64,000 nucleotides of DNA from Sphingobium yanoikuyae (GTDB taxonomy: Bacteria; Pseudomonadota; Alphaproteobacteria; Sphingomonadales; Sphingomonadaceae). The notes beneath the pieces are model-generated. The model worked only from the letters and a program-made list of their open reading frames with translations. It was not told where the DNA came from and did not search any database. Location of the stretch: positions 4,983,501 through 5,047,500 of the forward strand of contig NZ_CP139979.1 in assembly GCF_034424525.1 (NCBI RefSeq), read 5' to 3'. The translations under genes and the position numbers were made by a program. Shown one piece after another: positions 34,784 through 44,249 of this stretch (the first letter of the stretch is position 1; the number at the start of each line of letters is the position of its first letter).

Positions 34784-35995
34784 TTATCCCTCGATCGCGC
34801 TCAGCAGCGGGTTTTCCGCGCGCGCTTCCTTGGCGGCCTGGGCCTGGCCCTCGGACCGGGCGATATAGCCCTTGGACTTTTCCACCTCGTTCGACAGCAC
34901 AGTGACCGTCGTCTTCATATTCTCCAGCGCCTTGAGCTTGAACGTGTCGATATTGTCCATCGTGTCGTAGATATTCTGGAAGGCGCGCTGCAGCGTCTCG
35001 ATCGGGATCGTGCTGCTGGCGGCCTGCTCGTGAATCTGCGCGGTCTGGCTCTTGAGCAGTTCGCCGGTCGAATCGATGATGTTGGCGGTGGTGGTGTTGA
35101 GCGCGGTGATCTGTTCCAGCACCAGGCGCTGGCCGACCAGCGCCTGCGCCACGGTGACGGCGGTGCGCAGCGCGGCGACGGTGGTGGTGCTGGCGCGATC
35201 CACGCCCTTCACCAGCTCGACATTATTCTTCTTCACCAGGTCCAGCGCCAGATAGCCCTGCACCGTGACCGCCATCTGGGTCAGCAGATCCTGGGTGCGC
35301 TGGCGGATGTAGAAGAGTGCGCTCTCGCGGATCGCCTTGGCCTTGGTCGGATCGGTCGAATCCAGCTCCAGCGCTTTGGACTCGAGGCGCGCGTCCATGG
35401 TCTTGCTGATGTGGATCATCTGCTCCAGCTTGCCCATGGTTTGCCACATATTCTGGCGTTCCACGTCAATCGCGGCATTATCCTTGATCAGCACGTCCTT
35501 GCCGCTGGCGAGCGATCCCAGGATCGAGTTGATGTGCGTCTGGCTCGACTTGTAGCTGTCGAAATAGTCGCGCATCTTGTTGCCGAACGGGATGATGCCG
35601 AACAGCTTCTTGGGCGCGGTCAGGCTGCCGCGCTTGCCGGGATCCAGATCCTCGACCGTGCGGCGCAGTTCAGCGAGGTCCGCACCGACCTTGTTGTCGC
35701 TGTCCATCGCGCGCACCGGCCGATCGAGAAAGCGGTTGCTGTGTCCGGCGGCCTCGGCAATTTCCTTGCGACCCATATTGGTCAGCTGGTCGACGCGCTG
35801 GCCGAAGGCGGGCGAGTTGGCATCCTGCGCGACCAGATCGTCGATGAAGGCATCGACCTTCTCGTCCAGCTTGGATCGCTTTTCCTCGTCGATCGGCACC
35901 AGCCCGGCCGCCTTTTCGGGCGCGACCACCGGCACCGGGTCGGGCGGCGTGAGGTTCAGCGTATCAGCGGTCGCGGTCGGCGCGGTCGAAGCCAT
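34784..35995 (-). CDS. TelA-family toxic-anion resistance protein
   Basis: 403 residues from ATG 35995 (GGGAG at good distance); the frame runs open upstream but that part has no family character. It is almost entirely alpha-helical, with the conserved TelA stretch DYFDSYKSSQTHINSILGSL, then DVERQNMWQTM and ESALFYIRQRTQDLLTQMAV. Members are linked to tellurite and other toxic-anion or peptide resistance, with unknown mechanism. It heads a small operon with the XpaC-like gene. Confidence 0.9.
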   Translation of the reverse strand: MASTAPTATADTLNLTPPDPVPVVAPEKAAGLVPIDEEKRSKLDEKVDAFIDDLVAQDANSPAFGQRVDQLTNMGRKEIAEAAGHSNRFLDRPVRAMDSDNKVGADLAELRRTVEDLDPGKRGSLTAPKKLFGIIPFGNKMRDYFDSYKSSQTHINSILGSLASGKDVLIKDNAAIDVERQNMWQTMGKLEQMIHISKTMDARLESKALELDSTDPTKAKAIRESALFYIRQRTQDLLTQMAVTVQGYLALDLVKKNNVELVKGVDRASTTTVAALRTAVTVAQALVGQRLVLEQITALNTTTANIIDSTGELLKSQTAQIHEQAASSTIPIETLQRAFQNIYDTMDNIDTFKLKALENMKTTVTVLSNEVEKSKGYIARSEGQAQAAKEARAENPLLSAIEG

Positions 35996-36148
35996 GTCAT
36001 CTCCCAGGGGCCAGATCGGCCTGACTGTCATATGTGCATAAAACAGTAAGGCCGCAAGTCTCTCTCCGTGCAGATATAGGCGCTCGGGCCATGCCATTGC
36101 AATCGGGGGGCGTCCGGTTAGCATGGCGCAAAGACCAGAGGAGAGTGA

Positions 36149-36490
36149 ATGACGCAGCAGGAAGGGCATGCCCCGGCCGATCCACAGGCCGCGATGATCG
36201 CGGCGGTGGCGGCCGATCCCCGTTATGGTGAACTGGTGGCGCGGCGGGCGCGGCTGGGCTGGTGGCTGTCGGCGATCATCTTCATCGCCTTTGTCGGCTA
36301 TCTGGCGCTGATCGCCTTCGACAAGGCGCTGCTGGGCATGCCGATCGGCGATGGCGTCACCTCGATCGGCATTCCGATCGGCCTGGGCCTCATCCTGCTC
36401 GCGATCGCCCTGACCGGCCTCTATGTCGCTTATGCCAACCGCCATCATGACGCACAGATGGCCGCGATCCTGAAGGATCATGGCGCATGA
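36149..36490 (+). CDS. DUF485 membrane protein, partner of ActP
   Basis: 113 residues, a hydrophilic start and two membrane segments ([20 protein letters not shown] and a second around 72-92) with the helix-hairpin layout of DUF485. It overlaps actP by four bases (ATGA), the same arrangement as yjcH-actP in other bacteria. It is thought to assist the acetate symporter; the mechanism is unknown. Confidence 0.92.
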   Translation: MTQQEGHAPADPQAAMIAAVAADPRYGELVARRARLGWWLSAIIFIAFVGYLALIAFDKALLGMPIGDGVTSIGIPIGLGLILLAIALTGLYVAYANRHHDAQMAAILKDHGA

Positions 36491-38193
36491 GGGCGCGGCT
36501 TGCCGGCGCGCTCGCCCCCGTTCTTGCCCTGATGCCCGCTCCCGCCTTTGCCGCCGCGCTGGAGGGGGAGGCGCAGCGTCAGCCGATCAACTGGGTGGCG
36601 ATCGCGATGTTCGTCGCCTTTGTCGGCCTGACCCTGTGGATAACCAAGGCGGCGGCCGCGCGCACCCGCACCGCGTCGGACTTCTATACCGCCGGCGGCG
36701 GCATCAGCGGTTTCCAGAATGGCCTTGCCATGGCGGGCGACTATATGTCCGCCGCCTCCTTCCTCGGCATATCGGCGCAGATCTTCACCGACGGCTATGA
36801 CGGCCTCATCTATTCCACCGGCTTCCTCGTCGGCTGGCCGATCCTGCTGTTCCTGATGGCGGAGCGGCTGCGCAACCTTGGCCGCTTCACCTTTGCCGAC
36901 GTCGCCTCCTACCGCTTCGCCCAGCCGCCGGTGCGCAGCTTCGCGGCCATCTCCACCCTGCTGGTGGTCAGCTTTTACCTGATCGCCCAGATGGTGGGCG
37001 CGGGGCAGCTCATCAAATTATTGTTCGGCCTGCCCTATGCGGTGGCGGTGGTGATCGTCGGCGCGCTGATGATGCTCTATGTGCTGTTCGGCGGCATGCG
37101 CGCGACCACCTGGGTGCAGATCATCAAGGCGGTGCTGTTGCTCGGCGGCGCCAGCTTCATGGCGCTGATGGTGCTGGCCCAGTTCGGCTTCTCACTCGAA
37201 GCCCTGTTCGCCCGCGCGGTCGAGGTGAAGAGCGCGGCGGCACAGGCCGCCGGTGCACCCCCCGCCGAAGCCGCGGCAAGGGGGCGGGCGATCATGGCGC
37301 CGGGCGGCTTCATCAAGGATCCGGTCTCGGCTATCTCCTTCGGCCTCGCGCTGATGCTGGGCACGGCCGGCCTGCCGCATATCTTGATGCGCTTCTTCAC
37401 CGTCCCGGACGCCAAGGAAGCGCGCAAGTCGGTGTTGTGGGCGACGGGCTGGATCGGCTATTTCTATATCCTCACCTTCATCATCGGCTTCGGCGCGATC
37501 ATCCTCGTCGGCACGGATGCCGGCTACAAGATGGCCGACGGCACGCTGCGCGGCGGCGGCAATATGGCGGCGATCCATCTCGCCCATGCGGTCGGCGGCA
37601 ATGCGTTCCTCGGCTTCATCTCGGCGGTGGCCTTCGCGACCATCCTGGCGGTCGTGGCGGGGCTGACCTTGTCGGCCGCCTCGGCGGTCAGTCATGACCT
37701 TTATGCCACGGTGCTGAAACAGGGCCGCGCCAACTCGGCCGACGAACTGCGCGTTTCGCGGATCACCACGCTGGCGCTGGGCGCGCTGGCGGTGCTGCTG
37801 GGGCTGGTGTTCGAGAAGCAGAATGTCGCCTTCATGGTCAGCCTCGCCTTCGCGCTCGCCGCGTCGGGCAATTTCCCGGTGCTGATTCTGTCGCTGCTGT
37901 GGAGCGGCTGCACCACGCGCGGTGCGGCCTGGGGCGGCACGATCGGGCTGTTGACGGCCTTCGTCCTGACGCTGCTGTCGCCGGCGGTGTGGACCACCAC
38001 CTTCGGCCTCGGCCCGGCACCTTTCCCCTACAGCTCGGCGGCGATCTTCTCGGTCCCGGCCGGCTTCATCGGCATCTGGCTGATCTCCCGGCTCGACCGC
38101 TCGCCCCGCGCGGCGGTGGACAAGGCCGGCTATCCGGCCCAACGGGTGCGGGCGGAAACCGGCATCGGCGCCTTCGCAGCCAGCGACCATTGA
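36487..38193 (+). CDS. actP: Cation:acetate symporter
   Basis: 568 residues of the sodium:solute symporter family, thirteen or so membrane segments. Motifs: the N-terminal signal-like segment, [36 protein letters not shown] and [15 protein letters not shown] are typical of ActP. It imports acetate and related short monocarboxylates. No acs gene is adjacent. A 14-bp hairpin follows the stop by five bases. Confidence 0.93.
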   Translation: MRARLAGALAPVLALMPAPAFAAALEGEAQRQPINWVAIAMFVAFVGLTLWITKAAAARTRTASDFYTAGGGISGFQNGLAMAGDYMSAASFLGISAQIFTDGYDGLIYSTGFLVGWPILLFLMAERLRNLGRFTFADVASYRFAQPPVRSFAAISTLLVVSFYLIAQMVGAGQLIKLLFGLPYAVAVVIVGALMMLYVLFGGMRATTWVQIIKAVLLLGGASFMALMVLAQFGFSLEALFARAVEVKSAAAQAAGAPPAEAAARGRAIMAPGGFIKDPVSAISFGLALMLGTAGLPHILMRFFTVPDAKEARKSVLWATGWIGYFYILTFIIGFGAIILVGTDAGYKMADGTLRGGGNMAAIHLAHAVGGNAFLGFISAVAFATILAVVAGLTLSAASAVSHDLYATVLKQGRANSADELRVSRITTLALGALAVLLGLVFEKQNVAFMVSLAFALAASGNFPVLILSLLWSGCTTRGAAWGGTIGLLTAFVLTLLSPAVWTTTFGLGPAPFPYSSAAIFSVPAGFIGIWLISRLDRSPRAAVDKAGYPAQRVRAETGIGAFAASDH

Positions 38194-38198
38194 ACCTT

Positions 38199-38230
38199 CT
38201 CCTCCCGCGCCGCGTTCGGCGCGGGAGGAG
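38199..38230 (+). promoter_or_regulatory. 14-bp perfect hairpin between actP and the DUF899 gene
   Basis: CTCCTCCCGCGCCG (38199-38212) pairs exactly with 38217-38230 around a CGTT loop. It has no T-run, so it is at best a factor-dependent terminator for actP. Its right arm contains GGGAGGAG, the ribosome site of the DUF899 gene (ATG 38238), so the stem would hide that site in a read-through transcript. Confidence 0.7.
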
Positions 38231-38237
38231 AGAGGCT

Positions 38238-38936
38238 ATGGACCAACAACTGACACCGGCCGCCGATATGGCGGCGCATCGCCAGCCGGCATTTCCCGGC
38301 GAAAGCGCGGACTATGCCAAGGCGCGGCAGCAACTGCTGGCGGCGGAGATCGAATTTCGCCGCCACATGACGCGCCTGACCGCCCAGCGCCAGGCGCTGC
38401 CGCCCGGCCCGTTGATCGAAAAGGATTATCGCTTCAAGGACGAGCAGGGCTTCGAGGTCGGCCTGATCGACCTGTTCGGCGACAAGGATGTGCTGGTCAG
38501 TTACTATTGGATGTACGGGCCGGAACGCGAGCGGCCCTGCCCGATGTGTACCAACTGGATCGGCGCGGTCGACGGCAATGCCGCCGACATCAAGCAGCGC
38601 GTCGCCTACAAGATATTGAGCCGCAGCCCGGTCGAACGGCAATTCGTCTTCGCGCAGGAGCGGGGCTGGCGCAACACCGACTTCATCCAGACGATCGGCG
38701 ACGATTATGCCCGCGATCTCGACCTGCTCCAGCCCGATGGCGAATATCCTGCGCTGATCGTCTATCGCCGCGACGGCGATCAGGTGCGGCTCTTCTGGAT
38801 GAGCGAGATGGGACGGGAGATGGCCGATCCGGGCCAGGATCCCCGCGACGCGCCCGACATCGCCGCGCTCTGGTCGATCCTCGACCTGACGCCGCAGGGC
38901 CGGCCGGCCGACTGGTATCCGAAGCTGCGCTATTGA
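38238..38936 (+). CDS. DUF899 thioredoxin-like protein
   Basis: 232 residues. The DUF899 core is evident: DYRFKDEQGFEVGLIDLFG, then VSYYWMYGPERERPCPMCTNW, and a tail LDLTPQGRPADWYPKLRY. The CPMC pair sits where thioredoxin-like folds carry their redox cysteines, so a redox role is suggested but not proven. Cytoplasmic. The ribosome site GGGAGGAG is inside a strong hairpin. Confidence 0.88.
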   Translation: MDQQLTPAADMAAHRQPAFPGESADYAKARQQLLAAEIEFRRHMTRLTAQRQALPPGPLIEKDYRFKDEQGFEVGLIDLFGDKDVLVSYYWMYGPERERPCPMCTNWIGAVDGNAADIKQRVAYKILSRSPVERQFVFAQERGWRNTDFIQTIGDDYARDLDLLQPDGEYPALIVYRRDGDQVRLFWMSEMGREMADPGQDPRDAPDIAALWSILDLTPQGRPADWYPKLRY

Positions 38937-38962
38937 GCGATCCAAGGATCGCAGGAAGTCTC

Positions 38963-39081
38963 CATCCTCCCCTGCAAGGGGAGGGGGACCACGAAGTGGT
39001 GGAGGGGTGTCTTCGCTATCGATAACGGAACACCCCTCCGTCAGGGCTTCGCCCTGCCACCTCCCCTTGCAGGGGAGGATG
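38963..39081. repeat. 119-bp palindromic repeat element between convergent genes
   Basis: The outer 22 bases (38963-38984 and 39060-39081) are exact reverse complements and each arm is itself a short hairpin (CCTCCCCT with AGGGGAGG). An inner 10-bp pair (39001-39010 and 39030-39039, GGAGGGGTGT) and two extra small hairpins (38989-38999; 39042-39056) lie between. It separates the converging DUF899 and S10 peptidase genes. Such GC-rich nested palindromes recur between genes in sphingomonad genomes; here it may act as a two-way terminator or a REP-type element. Confidence 0.8.
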
Positions 39082-39090
39082 AAAGTGAGG

Positions 39091-40650
39091 TCAGCGCGCG
39101 CCCTCGGCGTAGTAGCGCTCCATGTCGAGGCGCATCTGGTGCAGCGCTTCCGGGTTCAGATAGACCATGTGGCCTGCCGGATAATATTTGAACTGCAGGT
39201 TCGGCCGCAGCGCCGGCTCCAGCATCATGTGCTTCAGGTCGCGCTCGGTCGAGAAGAAGGGCGTCGCCATGTCATAATAGCCGTTCAAGGACAGCACGCG
39301 CAGATGCGGGTTGATGCGCATCGCGGTGGAGAGGTCGGCGGTGACGTCCGCGACATTCTGCTTGCGGCCCGACGGCGGCTCATGGCTCCAGTCCCAGTTG
39401 AAGGCGCCGCCTTCCCGCGCGCTCAGCCGATAGCTGAGGTCGGTCTGATAGCCCAGCTTGTTGGTCAGCTGATCCAGGAAGCTGCCGACATAGAGGCCGC
39501 TGATCGCGGTATCGGACGGATCATATTCGGGATCCTCGCCTGCCGCATCCTCGTCGATCCCCTTGTAGCGGCTGTCGAACCGACCCAGCGTCTCGCGCCC
39601 GTCGCGCAGCAATTCCTTGCGGAAACGGCTGAGGCTGACGCGCAGATTGGCGCGCTTCAAATAATCGACCGACAGGCCGGTGAAGCGGCTCATCTGCTGG
39701 GCGACGGCGTCCTCTTCCTGGGCACTGATGTCCTGGCCCTTCAGCAGCGCGGCGGCATAGGGACCGTTGGCGAACTGGCGCGCTTCCTCGACAAAGGCTT
39801 CCAGGCTGGCCGGGCGGCCGCCAGGTACCCGGTTATGATACCAGGCGGTCGCCGCATAGCTGGGCAGATAGCCGATATGGATGGTGTCGAAGCCCGACTG
39901 GCGGATGCCGTAATTCATGATCGAGGACAGCAGGATGACGCCGTTCAGCGCCATGCCGCGATCTTCCAGCTGATAGGCCAGCGCGCCCGATCGGGTGGTG
40001 CCATAGCTTTCGCCGAAAATATATTTGGGGTCGCCCCAGCGGCCATTCTTGGTGGTGTAGCGCAGGATCGCCTTGGCAAAGGCATCGACATCCTGGTCAA
40101 CGCCATAGAAATCGGCGCCCTTGGCATCGCCCAGCGGCCGCGAATAGCCCGATCCCACCGCATCCAGGAACACCATGTCGGTGCTGCCGATCAGGCTGTC
40201 GGGATTGGGGCCGACATCGAAGGGGGCGGGCGCGACCGCTTCGGGATTGCCGGTGCGGACATGGTCGGGCGCAAAGCTGCCCATGCGCAGCCACAGCGAC
40301 GCCGAACCGGGACCGCCATTGTAGAAGAAGGTCAGCGGGCGATGCTTACCGGGCGCGGTATAGGCGGTGTAGAAGACGCTGGCGGTCGGCTTGCCCTGGG
40401 CGTCGCGGATGGTCAGCGTGCCGGCGGTCGCGGTGTAGGCGATCGACTTGCCGTCGACGCTGGCCGTGCCCTTGCTGGTCTTGGTCACTTCCTCGACCGG
40501 GGCACTGGCCCAGTTCTTGGCGATCTCGTCCGCCGTCTGCTCGGCATGCTGCTTGGCGGCGTCGGGCGCGCCATCCTTCTGGGCGAGGGCAGGGTGGGAC
40601 AGGGAAAGGGCGAGGAGGGAAGCAAAGCCAAGGGTGGCGGTCAGCCGCAT
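39091..40650 (-). CDS. Secreted S10-family serine carboxypeptidase
   Basis: 519 residues from ATG 40650 (AAAAGGA upstream). Signal peptide ending ALAQ at about residue 24. Peptidase S10 motifs: NGGPGSASLWLRMG (oxyanion region), catalytic Ser215 in GESYGT, Asp in the NGYYDMATPF region and His in PAGHMVYL near the C-terminus. It removes C-terminal residues from peptides in the periplasm or outside. Single gene; its 3' end abuts the palindromic repeat. Confidence 0.93.
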   Translation of the reverse strand: MRLTATLGFASLLALSLSHPALAQKDGAPDAAKQHAEQTADEIAKNWASAPVEEVTKTSKGTASVDGKSIAYTATAGTLTIRDAQGKPTASVFYTAYTAPGKHRPLTFFYNGGPGSASLWLRMGSFAPDHVRTGNPEAVAPAPFDVGPNPDSLIGSTDMVFLDAVGSGYSRPLGDAKGADFYGVDQDVDAFAKAILRYTTKNGRWGDPKYIFGESYGTTRSGALAYQLEDRGMALNGVILLSSIMNYGIRQSGFDTIHIGYLPSYAATAWYHNRVPGGRPASLEAFVEEARQFANGPYAAALLKGQDISAQEEDAVAQQMSRFTGLSVDYLKRANLRVSLSRFRKELLRDGRETLGRFDSRYKGIDEDAAGEDPEYDPSDTAISGLYVGSFLDQLTNKLGYQTDLSYRLSAREGGAFNWDWSHEPPSGRKQNVADVTADLSTAMRINPHLRVLSLNGYYDMATPFFSTERDLKHMMLEPALRPNLQFKYYPAGHMVYLNPEALHQMRLDMERYYAEGAR

Positions 40651-40871
40651 GGGGTGTCCTTTTCTTTTCAGGGTGCGAACCTGACGCGGTGTCATAGGCG
40701 GCTGCCACAGCGGGGCAAGGGAAACGTCATAACATGACAGGATATTCATCTGCGCTCCGGCCGATCCTTCTGCTGCCCTTGCCGCATCGCGTCATTTCCT
40801 GTAGGGGCGCGCCCGAAGCCTCTGCGCGGCCTTGTGTCGGCCAGGGGAGCCCCATATCCCAAAGGCAAGAC

Positions 40872-42689
40872 ATGTCCCTGCGTAATATCGCGATCATCGC
40901 GCACGTCGACCATGGCAAGACCACGCTCGTCGACCAGCTTTTCCGCCAGTCCGGCACCTTCCGCGACAACCAGCGCGTCGAAGAGCGCGCCATGGACTCG
41001 AACGACCTGGAAAAGGAACGCGGCATCACCATTCTGGCGAAGCCCACCTCGGTCGAATGGAACGGCACCCGCATCAACATCGTCGATACGCCCGGCCACG
41101 CCGACTTCGGCGGCGAAGTGGAGCGCATCCTCTCGATGGTCGACGGCGTGATCCTGCTGGTCGACTCGTCGGAAGGCGCGATGCCGCAGACCAAGTTCGT
41201 GACCGGCAAGGCGCTGGCGCTCGGCCTCAAGCCCATCGTCGTCGTCAACAAGGTCGACCGTCCCGACGAGCGCATCCAGGAAGTGCTGGACGAAGTGTTC
41301 GACCTGTTCGTGACGCTTGACGCCACCGACGAACAGCTCGACTTCCCCGTCCTCTACGCCTCGGGCCGCAACGGCTATGCCAGCGAGGATTCGCAGCGCC
41401 GTGAAGGCACGCTGGAGCCGCTGTTCCAGAAGATCGTCGACCATGTCCCGCCGCCGTCGCTGGATCAGGACGCGCCGTTCAGCTTCCTCGTCACGCTGCT
41501 CGACCGCGACAATTTCCTGGGTCGTATCCTCACCGGCCGCGTCCAGTCGGGCACGGTCAAGGTGAACCAGCCGATCCACGCGCTGGATGCCGAAGGAAAC
41601 GTGATCGAAACCGGTCGCGCCTCGAAGATCATGTCGTTCCAGGGCCTGGACCGCGTGCCGGTCGAGGAAGCCAAGGCAGGCGACATCATCTCGCTCGCCG
41701 GCCTCACCGTCGCGACCGTGGCCAACACCATTTCCGACCCGCAGGTCAGCACCCCGATCAAGGCCCAGCCGATCGATCCGCCGACCCTGTCGATGCGCTT
41801 TGCCGTGAACGACTCGCCGATGGCCGGCCGTGAAGGCAGCAAGGTGACGAGCCGCATGATCCGCGATCGTCTGGCCCGCGAAGCCGAATCCAACGTTGCC
41901 ATCAAGGTGACGGAATCGGACGACAAGGACAGCTTCGAAGTCGCCGGTCGTGGCGAACTCCAGCTGGGCGTGCTCATCGAAACCATGCGCCGCGAAGGCT
42001 TCGAACTGGGCATCTCGCGTCCGCGCGTGCTGTTCGGCGAAGACGAAAATGGCGGCAAGACCGAGCCGTACGAAACCGTCGTCATCGACGTGGACGATGA
42101 GTTCTCGGGCACGGTCGTCGACAAGATGAACATCCGCAAGGCCGAGATGACCGACATGCGTCCCTCGGGCGGCGGCAAGACCCGCATCACCTTCTCCGCG
42201 CCCTCGCGCGGCCTGATCGGCTATCATGGCGAATTCCTGTCCGACACGCGCGGCACCGGCATCATGAACCGCCTGTTCGAGAAGTACGGCCCCCACAAGG
42301 GCAAGATCGAAGGCCGCAAGAATGGCGTCCTGATCTCGAACGGTGCCGGCGAAGCCAATGCCTATGCGCTGGGTCCGCTGGAAGATCGCGGCATCCTGTT
42401 CGTCGGCGTGGGTGAAGCCCTCTATGAAGGCATGATCATCGGCGAAAACGCCAAGCCGGAAGACCTCGAAGTCAACCCGATGAAGTCGAAGGCGCTGACC
42501 AACTTCCGCGCCAGCGGCAAGGACGACGCTGTCCGCCTGACCCCGCCGAAGAAGATGACGCTGGAACAGGCGATCGCCTATATCGACGACGATGAAATGG
42601 TCGAAGTCACGCCCAAGACCATCCGTCTGCGCAAGCGCTACCTCGATCCGAACGAGCGCAAGCGCATGAGCCGTTCGAAGGCCGCCTGA
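40872..42689 (+). CDS. typA: Ribosome-associated translational GTPase TypA/BipA
   Basis: 605 residues, the standard length. G1 HVDHGKTT (11-18), switch I region ERGITI, G3 DTPGHADFGGEVER, G4 NKVDRPD, followed by EF-G-like domains and a conserved C-terminal region (GGGKTRITFSAPSRGLIGY). It binds ribosomes and aids assembly and stress adaptation. Codon use is strongly biased, as in highly expressed genes. The start ATG was chosen for the family N-terminus MSLRNIAIIAHVDHG. Two hairpins follow the stop. Confidence 0.97.
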   Translation: MSLRNIAIIAHVDHGKTTLVDQLFRQSGTFRDNQRVEERAMDSNDLEKERGITILAKPTSVEWNGTRINIVDTPGHADFGGEVERILSMVDGVILLVDSSEGAMPQTKFVTGKALALGLKPIVVVNKVDRPDERIQEVLDEVFDLFVTLDATDEQLDFPVLYASGRNGYASEDSQRREGTLEPLFQKIVDHVPPPSLDQDAPFSFLVTLLDRDNFLGRILTGRVQSGTVKVNQPIHALDAEGNVIETGRASKIMSFQGLDRVPVEEAKAGDIISLAGLTVATVANTISDPQVSTPIKAQPIDPPTLSMRFAVNDSPMAGREGSKVTSRMIRDRLAREAESNVAIKVTESDDKDSFEVAGRGELQLGVLIETMRREGFELGISRPRVLFGEDENGGKTEPYETVVIDVDDEFSGTVVDKMNIRKAEMTDMRPSGGGKTRITFSAPSRGLIGYHGEFLSDTRGTGIMNRLFEKYGPHKGKIEGRKNGVLISNGAGEANAYALGPLEDRGILFVGVGEALYEGMIIGENAKPEDLEVNPMKSKALTNFRASGKDDAVRLTPPKKMTLEQAIAYIDDDEMVEVTPKTIRLRKRYLDPNERKRMSRSKAA

Positions 42690-42724
42690 TTTATCAGGGC
42701 GGCCCTATTAAGGCCGCCTGATTT
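42678..42724 (+). promoter_or_regulatory. Mutually exclusive hairpins at the typA stop codon
   Basis: A 15-base direct repeat (AAGGCCGCCTGATTT at 42678-42692, spanning the stop codon, and again at 42710-42724) flanks TCAGGGCGGCC (42694-42704). That middle strand can pair with either copy, with one bulged G. Pairing with the second copy puts a stem just before TTTT and looks like a terminator. Pairing with the first copy would block it, unless a terminating ribosome covers that copy. Confidence 0.6.
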
Positions 42725-42742
42725 TCGGCTAGACAAGATATG

Positions 42743-42774
42743 AAAGGGCCGGTGTCGCGAGGCGCCGGCCCTTT
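42743..42774 (+). terminator. Intrinsic terminator after typA
   Basis: AAAGGGCCGG (42743-42752) pairs exactly with CCGGCCCTTT (42765-42774), a 10-bp stem with a 12-base loop, followed by TTCCTTT. It ends 21 bases before the start of the next small gene. Confidence 0.85.
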
Positions 42775-42795
42775 TCCTTTATCCAGGAGGCTGCA

Positions 42796-42966
42796 ATGGC
42801 CGATCTCTATCTCAAGGCGCTGGAATCCGAGCGGCGCAAATTATGGGCCGAATGCCGCCTCAAGGGCCTGCCCAAGGGCACGCCGGAACGCGAGCGGATC
42901 GTCGAGATCGACGCGCTGCTCAAGGCGCACAAGGCCAAGAAGGACGGCAAGTCCGCCAACCCGTGA
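42796..42966 (+). CDS. Small basic conserved-looking protein (56 residues)
   Basis: Starts with ATG 42796 after a near-perfect ribosome site (AGGAGG six bases upstream) and has the codon bias of its neighbours. The product is charged and helical (MADLYLKALESERRKLWAEC at the start; ERIVEIDALLKAHKAKKDG near the end), without signal or membrane segment. No family recognised, but the strong ribosome site and clean start argue it is real. It follows the typA terminator closely, so it needs its own promoter or read-through. Confidence 0.75.
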   Translation: MADLYLKALESERRKLWAECRLKGLPKGTPERERIVEIDALLKAHKAKKDGKSANP

Positions 42967-43067
42967 CGGCCGCCATTTTCCGGTCGGCTCAGCATAAATC
43001 CCGATAGGCGGGAAGGGCATGCTTCCTATCGTCGCGGTTCTCATGAGCCGAGGCGAAGCGGAAGGGC

Positions 43068-44249
43068 GTGCAAGTGACCAACGAAGCGGACGCGGAGGGG
43101 CACGACCTGTTCGAATGGGGGCCGCCGCGCGGGCTGCCTGGCCTTGTCCGCCTGTCGGTGCCGGCCCTGCCCACGGTGCGCGTCCGCGCCCTGCTTGCGC
43201 TGGCGGTCGGCTGGCTACCGCTCCTGCTGCTCATCCTTGTCCTGCCGGGCCATGACCGGGCCAGTGACCTGCGCCATTTCCTGCGCGACGTCGGGGCGCA
43301 TGCCCGCTTCGCCTTTGCCGTGCCGCTCCTGCTGGTCGCCCATGTCGAAACCGCGCGGCGGCTGGGCGCGGTGGTGCGCCATTTCGCTATTTCGGGGCTG
43401 ATCCCGCCTGATGCCGGGGACGGATTGAGGGCTGAACTGGCCAGGGCGCGCGCGGCGGTGCGTGCGCCGGTCGCCGAACTGCTGGTGCTGCTCGCCGCCT
43501 ATGCGATCATCCTGTGGCTGTTCGCGACCGGCATTTCGAACCATGGCCTGCCGGCCTGGACCATCGCCGGGCCGGGGCGGCTATCGGCGGCCGGCTGGTG
43601 GCATATGCTGGTCAGCCTGCCGCTGTTGCTGACGCTGCTCATGGGCTGGCTCTGGCGTATCCTCATCTGGACGCGGCTGCTGCACAAGGTCGCGGCCATG
43701 GACCTGCGGCTGGTCGTCGCCCATCCCGACAATGCCGGCGGCCTGGGCTTTCTGGCCCAGTCGGTCCGGGCCTTCGGCACCTTTGCGCTGGGGATCGGCT
43801 GCATCACCGCGGGCCGTTTCGCCAACGTCCATCTCCAGGGCGCGGCGACGCCGATGACCGGCGGCTTCCTGATCGGCGGCACGGTGGTGCTGGTGCTGCT
43901 GCTGTGCGTGGCGCCGCTCGGCGTGTTCCGCCCGGTCATGGCGCGGGCCTGGCGGCGCAACGCGATGCATTATGGCGCGCTGGCGGTGACGCTTGGCCGG
44001 TCGTTCGAGGATCGCTGGTTCGATGGCAGCGCGAAGGAACAGCCCGATCTTCTCTCCGCGCCCGATTTTTCGGCGGCGGCCGACCTCTATGGCGTGGTCT
44101 CCAACGTCTATGCCATGCGCTTCCTGCCGGTCGACCTGCGCAGCCTGCTGATCCTGATCGCGGCGACGCTGGCGCCCTTTCTGGTGGCGATGTTCCTGTC
44201 GATGCCGACTGCGATGGTGCTGCAGGAACTGAAGGGGATGATGCTTTAG
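43068..44249 (+). CDS. Multi-pass membrane protein, function unknown
   Basis: 393 residues from GTG 43068 (GAAGGG upstream) or GTG 43074. About six membrane segments: two near residues 40-90, two near 130-200, then around 235-290 and 360-385. Soluble parts include an HVETARRLGAVVRHF stretch and a C-terminal domain before the last helix. No catalytic motif or named family was recognised. Its stop overlaps the end of the convergent sensor kinase gene by four bases. Confidence 0.75.
   Translation: MQVTNEADAEGHDLFEWGPPRGLPGLVRLSVPALPTVRVRALLALAVGWLPLLLLILVLPGHDRASDLRHFLRDVGAHARFAFAVPLLLVAHVETARRLGAVVRHFAISGLIPPDAGDGLRAELARARAAVRAPVAELLVLLAAYAIILWLFATGISNHGLPAWTIAGPGRLSAAGWWHMLVSLPLLLTLLMGWLWRILIWTRLLHKVAAMDLRLVVAHPDNAGGLGFLAQSVRAFGTFALGIGCITAGRFANVHLQGAATPMTGGFLIGGTVVLVLLLCVAPLGVFRPVMARAWRRNAMHYGALAVTLGRSFEDRWFDGSAKEQPDLLSAPDFSAAADLYGVVSNVYAMRFLPVDLRSLLILIAATLAPFLVAMFLSMPTAMVLQELKGMML

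Noticed and set aside
40746..42296. 516-codon minus-strand open frame
   Set aside because: Antisense to typA; it reflects the strong codon bias of typA, not a gene.
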